A stretch of 64,000 nt of DNA from Prorocentrum cordatum (taxonomy: Eukaryota; Sar; Dinophyceae; Prorocentrales; Prorocentraceae), in assembly GCA_963575745.1 (NCBI GenBank), contig CAUYUJ010017995.1, positions 22,501-86,500 on the forward strand, in the 5' to 3' direction. Made by a program: the position numbers and the translations under genes. Shown here in pieces: positions 63,429 to 64,000 of the stretch. The notes below the pieces were generated by a model. That model was not told the origin of the DNA and searched no databases. It saw only the letters and a list, made by a program, of their open reading frames with translations. Numbering within the stretch: position 1 is the stretch's first letter; every line of letters begins with the position of its first letter.

Positions 63429-64000
63429 CGCCTTTCTTCGCCGAGCTGTTCAGCGGCGCTGGCCGAGTGGCCGCGGCGGCGCGGCGCGTCGGGTACTGCT
63501 CGCGGGAGTGGGGCATCAAGGCCGGCCCCGCGGGCAACGTGCTGCGCCAGTGCGTGGAGGCCGGGCTGTGCGCGAGCATCCTCGCCGGCCTGGTGCTGGC
63601 CGTGATGCTGGCCCCGCCCTGCACCTCTTTCTCCGTGGTGCAGAATGTCAACGTGCCGCTGCGCAGTAGAGAGTTTCCTCGAAGCTTGCCGGGTCTTCCT
63701 GAGGCGCAGCGAGAGAAAGTGAATTTGGGCAATGCGTGCTTGGACCTTTCGCTCCGTGTGATCAGACTTTGCATCAGAATGCGCGTCCCCTTCTGTCTCG
63801 AGCATCCTCACAGCAGCTACGTCTGGCACGATCCCTCTTTGAAATCTTTGTTGGCTCGCGCCATTAGCCGCGCTGTCGTTGTGAATCGCTGTAGTTTCGG
63901 GTCTCCCCATAGAAAGGCCACTAGACTGGTTTTCGGAGGCGCCGATCTCGACCTGGGGTTCCTGGATCACCCAGGCACGGTCCTCTGCACAGGTCGGCGC
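63425..64000 (+). CDS. Retroelement-borne C5-cytosine-methyltransferase-like protein, cut by window end
   Basis: The frame overlaps the recombinase stop (TTGA at 63425-63428) and is open to base 64000, so the 3' end lies outside. Motifs: FFAELFSGAGRVAAAARRVG (SAM-binding motif I), VMLAPPCTSFSVV (motif IV, Pro-Pro-Cys kept), IRMRVPFCLEHPHSSYVWHD (EHP in the motif VI position), NRCSFGSPHRKATRLVFGG (the F/YG...RK.T block). Same layout as 16991-17776 and the same -1 relation to the recombinase C-terminus. No ATG occurs in this frame between 63425 and motif I; the first is about 63607, past motif I. It keeps the catalytic Cys and so may be active. Could equally act on RNA or have lost activity. 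Confidence 0.7.
   Translation, partial: MTPFFAELFSGAGRVAAAARRVGYCSREWGIKAGPAGNVLRQCVEAGLCASILAGLVLAVMLAPPCTSFSVVQNVNVPLRSREFPRSLPGLPEAQREKVNLGNACLDLSLRVIRLCIRMRVPFCLEHPHSSYVWHDPSLKSLLARAISRAVVVNRCSFGSPHRKATRLVFGGADLDLGFLDHPGTVLCTGRR

Overview
The window looks like nuclear DNA of a dinoflagellate; the species cannot be named from the sequence. Reasons: a perfect copy of the 22-nt dinoflagellate spliced leader embedded in genomic DNA (3379-3400, minus strand); TTTAGGG-type telomeric repeats; a tandem array of near-identical short genes whose product has a peridinin-plastid style presequence (signal peptide, then an FLAP motif); retroelement families typical of dinoflagellates; very G+C-rich coding DNA; and a large load of micro- and minisatellites. 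No rRNA, tRNA, CRISPR array or bacterial-style operon was seen.

Layout. 0-3.7 kb: a 5'-truncated LINE-type retroelement end on the minus strand, then a processed retrogene (minus strand, relict spliced leader still attached) between two blocks of GGATTCC-rich repeat. 3.8-15.7 kb: mostly non-coding repeats. These are a degenerate CCAAGANGGCC modular family (plus orientation to 9.8 kb, minus orientation from 12 kb), a 90-bp minisatellite, purine tracts, two hairpin-plus-TA-tail elements and interstitial telomeric blocks around a 10-bp satellite. One intronless hypothetical gene lies at 6.9-7.6 kb. 16.7-18.3 kb: a 5'-truncated tyrosine-recombinase (DIRS/Ngaro-like) retroelement with recombinase tail, DNA-methyltransferase-like gene and a B1-A2-B2 split direct repeat. 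19.6-21.7 kb: a 721-residue membrane glycosyltransferase, the best single-copy host gene here. 22-29 kb: satellites and inverted dispersed repeats. 29.5-31.8 kb: a gag/zinc-finger/methyltransferase-like/DUF4326 retroelement fragment with two frameshifts. About 33-37.4 kb: a heavily decayed Ty1/copia-like element.

38.9-57.0 kb: seven tandem copies of a 127-128 residue plastid-targeted protein gene, in 1.84-4.2 kb units. The longer units carry either a 102-bp satellite or a block of other repeats. 57.5-64.0 kb: a nearly complete DIRS-like element. It starts with a strong hairpin, then a Cys-Pro/TM small ORF, a gag-like ORF, reverse transcriptase/RNase H, tyrosine recombinase and a methyltransferase-like ORF that runs off the window end.

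The most notable theme is that methyltransferase-like genes occur three times, always inside retroelements of at least two lineages. In both tyrosine-recombinase elements the methyltransferase frame lies -1 to the recombinase C-terminus and has no ATG before its cofactor-binding motif, which suggests expression by frameshifting or read-through. Most other long open frames are by-products of G+C-rich repeats, several with periods divisible by three. Coordinates of diverged repeats are approximate to about 10-20 bases.
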